A stretch of DNA of 64,000 bases, taken from Herbiconiux flava (GTDB lineage Bacteria > Actinomycetota > Actinomycetes > Actinomycetales > Microbacteriaceae). The notes below the pieces were generated by a model. The model was not told the DNA's origin and made no database searches. It saw nothing but the letters and a program-made list of their open reading frames with translations. Positions within the stretch are counted from its first letter, which is position 1. Each line of letters starts with the position of its first letter. This document shows positions 60,670-64,000 of the stretch, piece by piece. The stretch spans positions 2,666,001 through 2,730,000 of the forward strand of contig NZ_JACCBM010000001.1 in the NCBI RefSeq assembly GCF_013409865.1, in the 5' to 3' direction. The translations under genes and the position numbers were made by a program.

Positions 60670-63372
60670 CTAGTGCGCCGCCTCGTTCCAGTTCTCGCCG
60701 CGCCCGATCTGCACCTCGAGGGGCACCGAGAGGGTGGCCGCCGTCGACATGCGGGCCGTGACGAGGGCCGCCAGGGCGTCCCACTCCCCGGGCGCGACGT
60801 CGAAGACGAGTTCGTCGTGCACCTGCAGGAGCAGCTTCGAGGCGAGGCCCTGGGCGGCGAGGTCGGCGGCGATGTCGATCATCGCGATCTTGATGATGTC
60901 GGCCGCGGTGCCCTGGATGGGGGCGTTCAGGGCGGCGCGCTCGTCGTTGTCGCGCAGCACGCGGTTGGCGCTGTTCAGGTTCGCGAAGGGGCGGCGGCGG
61001 CCGAAGATGGTCTCGGTGTAGCCGTCGACCTTGGCCTGCACGACGACGTTGCGGAGGTAGTCGCGCACGCCGCCGAAGCGCTCGAAGTAGTCGGTCATGA
61101 GCTGCTTGGCCTCGGCGGTCTCGATGCGCAGCTGCTTCGACAGCCCGAAGGCCGAGAGGCCGTAGGCGAGGCCGTACGACATGGCCTTCACCTTGGTGCG
61201 CATGTTCGGCGTGACGTCGGCCGGGTCGACCGAGAAGATGCGCGAGCCGACGAAGCGATGCAGGTCTTCGCCCGAGTGGAAGGCGTCGATCAGGCCCTGG
61301 TCGCCCGAGAGGTGAGCCATGATACGCATCTCGATCTGCGAGTAGTCGGCGGTGAGCAGGCACTCGTAGCCCTCCCCGACGCGGAAGGCGTGGCGGATGC
61401 GCCGGCCCTCCTCGGTGCGGACGGGGATGTTCTGCAGGTTCGGGTCGGTCGAGGAGATGCGCCCGGTGGACGACCCGGTCTGCACGTAGGTGGTGTGCAC
61501 CCGCCCGTCGCCGGCGATCGCCTTGTCGACGCTCTCGATGATCTGCCGCAGCTTTGTGGCGTCGCGGTGCGCGAGCAGGAGCCCCAGGAACGGATGCGGG
61601 TTGGAGGCCTGCAGGTCGGCGAGAGCCCCCGCATCGGTCGAATAGCCCGTCTTGGTGGCGCGCGTCTTCGGCATGTCGAGCTGGTCGAAGAGCACCTCCT
61701 GGATCTGCTTCGGCGAGCCGAGGTTGACCTCGCGCCCGATGATGCCGAAGGCCTCGGTGGCGATCGCGGTGGCCGAGGCGCCCAGCTCGTCGGAGAGTGC
61801 GGTGAGCTCGGGGTGGCTGACGGTGACGCCCGTGAGCTCCATCTCGGCGAGCACCATCAGGGTGGGCAGCTCGATCTCGGTGAGCACGCGCAGGGTGCGC
61901 TCGTCGAGCTGGGCGGTGAGCGCGCGGGCGACTCGCAGCGCGTACCAGGCCTCGCCGGCCGGGCCGACGACCGTGTCGTCTTCGGGAACCAGCTGGTTCG
62001 GGTCGGACTTCGGCAGGATCTCGAGCAGGTGCCGGTCGACGAGCTTCTCGAGCGAGCGGTCGGCGCTGGAGTCGGGCTTCAGCAGCCAGGCCGCGATGAC
62101 CGGGTCGAACGCCAGCCCGGAGACGGCGAGACCCGCGGTGCGGAGGGCCTTGATCTGGCGCTTGGCGTCGAAGAAGGTCTTCGGGGTGTCACTCGCGAGC
62201 CACGCCTCGAAGGGGGCGTAGTCGCGGCTGCCCTGCGTCCACGGCAGGAAGATCGTCTCGTGCAACGTGGCGAGCCCGACGGCCACCGGGTAGCCGTCGA
62301 TGGTCTCGACCTGCACCGAGACCGCCTTGGTGATGTCGGCCGCGGCCTCGGCGGCCGTCGCGGTGTGCCGCGCGAGCCAGCCCGCGAGCTCTTCGTCGAG
62401 AAGGGTGACCGGCACCGGCGCGTTCTCGGCCTTCGCCGCGGCCTCGGCGGCGGCGGCCTGGCCGACCTCGGAGTCGCCCGCGATGCCCTCGAGCTTCAGC
62501 ACCCGGTCGAGCAGCGTGCGGAACTCCAGGCGCGCGAACACGTCACGCACCTGCTGCTCGTCGGCGGGGGCGCGCAGGAGGTCGGCGGGGCCGACCGGGA
62601 GCTCGACGTCGGTGAGCAGGCGGTTCAGCTTGCGGTTGCGCACCACGTTGTCGACGTGCTCCCGCAGGTTGTTGCCGACGACTCCCGGGATCTCGTCGCG
62701 GTGCTCGAGGATGGCGTCGAGCGTGCCGAACTGGTTCAGCCACTTCACCGCGGTCTTCTCGCCGACCTTGGGCACACCGGGCAGGTTGTCGCTCGTCTCG
62801 CCGACGAGGGCTGCGATGTCGGGGTACTGCTCGGGGCGGATGCCGTAGCGCTCCTGCACCTTCGCCTCGTCGTAGCGGGTGAGGTCGGAGACGCCCTGCC
62901 GCGAGGGATAGAGCAGCGTGACCTTGTCGTTCACCAGCTGGATCGCATCCCTGTCGCCCGAGACGACGTAGACCTTGAAGCCCTCCTCGACGCCCTGGCG
63001 CGCGAGGGTGGCCAGGATGTCGTCGGCCTCGAAGTCCTCTTTCTCGATGGTGGTGATGCCGAGGGCGTGCAGGCACTCCTGCAGGAGCGGCACCTGCCCG
63101 ATGAACTCCGACGGCGTCTCGCCGCGGGTGCCCTTGTAGTCGGGGTACTCGCGGGTGCGGAAGGAGTGGCGCGAGATGTCGAACGCCACCGCGAGGTGGG
63201 TGGGCTTCTCGGCCTTGAGGAGGTTGATGAGCATCGCCAGGAAGCCGTGGATGGCATTGGTGTGCTGCCCGTCACGGGTCTGGAAGCTGTCGACCGGAAG
63301 GGCGTAGAACGCCCGGAACGCGAGCGAATGACCGTCGATGACGAGGAGGGTAGGCTGTTCTTTGTCCGGCAC
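60670..63372 (-). CDS. polA: DNA polymerase I
   Basis: 900 aa. 5'-3' exonuclease domain (LLVIDGHSLAFRAFYALP, SGDRDAIQLV, about 1-300), a degenerate 3'-5' exonuclease domain (about 330-500) in which the D-x-E motif is replaced by VSVQVETIDGYPVAVG, so proofreading is not expected, and an intact polymerase domain (LTADYSQIEMRIMAHLS and LLLQVHDELVFDV). Loss of proofreading is usual in actinobacterial PolA. It fills excision-repair gaps and processes Okazaki fragments. The GTG start lies 6 bases after the -10 of a PafBC-type promoter. Confidence 0.97.
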   Translation of the reverse strand: MPDKEQPTLLVIDGHSLAFRAFYALPVDSFQTRDGQHTNAIHGFLAMLINLLKAEKPTHLAVAFDISRHSFRTREYPDYKGTRGETPSEFIGQVPLLQECLHALGITTIEKEDFEADDILATLARQGVEEGFKVYVVSGDRDAIQLVNDKVTLLYPSRQGVSDLTRYDEAKVQERYGIRPEQYPDIAALVGETSDNLPGVPKVGEKTAVKWLNQFGTLDAILEHRDEIPGVVGNNLREHVDNVVRNRKLNRLLTDVELPVGPADLLRAPADEQQVRDVFARLEFRTLLDRVLKLEGIAGDSEVGQAAAAEAAAKAENAPVPVTLLDEELAGWLARHTATAAEAAADITKAVSVQVETIDGYPVAVGLATLHETIFLPWTQGSRDYAPFEAWLASDTPKTFFDAKRQIKALRTAGLAVSGLAFDPVIAAWLLKPDSSADRSLEKLVDRHLLEILPKSDPNQLVPEDDTVVGPAGEAWYALRVARALTAQLDERTLRVLTEIELPTLMVLAEMELTGVTVSHPELTALSDELGASATAIATEAFGIIGREVNLGSPKQIQEVLFDQLDMPKTRATKTGYSTDAGALADLQASNPHPFLGLLLAHRDATKLRQIIESVDKAIAGDGRVHTTYVQTGSSTGRISSTDPNLQNIPVRTEEGRRIRHAFRVGEGYECLLTADYSQIEMRIMAHLSGDQGLIDAFHSGEDLHRFVGSRIFSVDPADVTPNMRTKVKAMSYGLAYGLSAFGLSKQLRIETAEAKQLMTDYFERFGGVRDYLRNVVVQAKVDGYTETIFGRRRPFANLNSANRVLRDNDERAALNAPIQGTAADIIKIAMIDIAADLAAQGLASKLLLQVHDELVFDVAPGEWDALAALVTARMSTAATLSVPLEVQIGRGENWNEAAH

Positions 63373-63378
63373 GAGGCA

Positions 63379-63400
63379 AGCCTACACAGGGCCTCCGACA
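63379..63400 (-). promoter_or_regulatory. Predicted PafBC-type (RecA-NDp) promoter of polA
   Basis: Minus strand TGTCGGAGG (63400-63392; one mismatch to the motif in front of uvrA/uvrB), 7 bases, TAGGCT (63384-63379), 6 bases, GTG. It lies in the 54-base gap shared with the divergent thioesterase gene. Confidence 0.65.
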
Positions 63401-63426
63401 GTCATTCGAGACAGGATTCCACACCG

Positions 63427-63912
63427 ATGACGCAGCCAGAATCCGACACCCGCAGCGAGCCCGCGATGAGCGCCGAGGCCCTCCCGATCGACGTCATGTC
63501 GGTCTTCGGCTACCGCGGCATCGGCAACCTCGCCGAGAAGATGGGCATCGAGTTCCTCGAGCTGAGCGCCGAGCGCTCGGTGGCGCGGATGCCCGTCGAG
63601 GGCAACACCCAGCCGCTCGGTCTCGTGCACGGCGGGGCCTACGTCGTCTTGGCCGAGAGCCTCGGATCGACCGCCGCGAACCTGCACGCGGGCCCCACCA
63701 AGGTCGCCATGGGCATCGAGATCAACGCCAGCCACTCGGGCTCGGCCACCAGCGGCTGGGTGATCGGCACCTGCACCGCTATCCACCTCGGCAAGAGCCT
63801 CGCGACGCATCAGATCGAGATCGACGACGAGAAGGGCCGCCGGCTCTCGACGGTTCGCATCACGAACATCATCAAGGACCGACGGCCCCAGCAGGTCTTC
63901 GAGCCCAAGTAG
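63427..63912 (+). CDS. Hotdog-fold thioesterase (PaaI family)
   Basis: 161 aa. Hotdog domain from about residue 25, with GLVHGGAYVVLAESLGS (HGG and the catalytic Glu/Asp position) and IEINASHSGSATSGWVIGTC. It hydrolyses acyl-CoA or aroyl-CoA thioesters in the cytoplasm; the substrate is unknown. Divergent from polA, a conserved pairing in actinobacteria. The first 25 residues are polar and not part of the fold. Confidence 0.88.
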   Translation: MTQPESDTRSEPAMSAEALPIDVMSVFGYRGIGNLAEKMGIEFLELSAERSVARMPVEGNTQPLGLVHGGAYVVLAESLGSTAANLHAGPTKVAMGIEINASHSGSATSGWVIGTCTAIHLGKSLATHQIEIDDEKGRRLSTVRITNIIKDRRPQQVFEPK

Positions 63913-63936
63913 CCCCAAGTAGCCCCAGGTAGCCCC
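63902..63936 (+). repeat. 10-bp tandem repeat over the thioesterase stop
   Basis: AGCCCAAGT, AGCCCCAAGT, AGCCCCAGGT, then AGCCCC. Each junction creates a TAG, the first of which is the gene's stop codon. Confidence 0.85.
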
Positions 63937-63966
63937 GACAGCGCAAGCAGCCGGAGAAGACCGTTG

Positions 63967-64000
63967 CTACTTCTTCGGCGACAGCTGCTCGATGATGGCC
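63967..64000 (-). CDS. C-terminal end of a minus-strand gene, possibly an ANTAR response regulator
   Basis: Only the last codons are inside the window, reading AIIEQLSPKK and a TAG stop. In many actinobacteria a PdtaR-like ANTAR response regulator lies next to polA and this thioesterase, and its C-terminal helix has a similar VAxAII pattern. The identity is inferred from synteny and is weak. Confidence 0.35.
   Translation of the reverse strand, partial: AIIEQLSPKK

Overview
The window is 64 kb of chromosomal backbone from a high-GC actinobacterium, most likely a member of the Microbacteriaceae (Micrococcales). This follows from RbpA, WhiA, OpcA, ImuA'/ImuB/DnaE2, a type B L31, GTG starts, very short gaps and many predicted leaderless transcripts. 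I saw no prophage, insertion sequence, tRNA, rRNA or CRISPR array. No gene-free stretch exceeds about 175 bases; the longest gaps hold promoters or hairpin terminators and are listed.

Layout. 1-5.2 kb: the end of treS, a DEDDh exonuclease, rpmE2, a lone ABC ATPase, and divergent glgM/glgC (alpha-glucan synthesis). 5.2-11.3 kb: serB, fabG, a DUF3099/small protein/SURF1 run, an ABC-F ATPase, bioY, and an AbiEi/DUF559-type gene. 11.4-17.7 kb: the SUF iron-sulfur operon (sufB-sufD-Rieske-sufC-sufT) behind ctaB-ctaA (heme A). 17.8-26 kb: a sugar-phosphate operon tkt-tal-pgi-zwf-opcA-pgl, converging on gap-pgk-tpiA-secG-rbpA at a strong bidirectional terminator. 29.9-33.2 kb: sodA and a large LuxR regulator. 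33.3-42.3 kb: whiA, rapZ, uvrC, uvrA, uvrB. 42.4-48.1 kb: pfkA, pxpC-pxpB-pxpA (5-oxoprolinase), coaE, rpsA. 48.2-50.7 kb: a second large LuxR regulator, paralogous to the first. 50.8-54.3 kb: a DUF885 metallopeptidase, DUF4166 and TIGR01777 operon. 54.4-64 kb: the SOS mutagenesis cassette imuA'-imuB-dnaE2, then polA, a hotdog thioesterase and the last codons of another gene.

The main result is a shared promoter architecture. Five genes (the exonuclease at 630, uvrA, uvrB, the DUF885 gene and polA) carry TGTCGGTGG (one mismatch in polA), then exactly 7 bases, then a -10 hexamer, then exactly 6 bases to the start codon. This matches the mycobacterial RecA-NDp motif, the target of the LexA-independent activator PafBC. 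The divergent imuA' promoter instead has a perfect 16-bp LexA palindrome between -35 and -10. The 121-bp gap at 54310-54430 therefore appears to hold both DNA-damage switches back to back, and it places the uncharacterised DUF885-DUF4166-TIGR01777 operon in the damage regulon.
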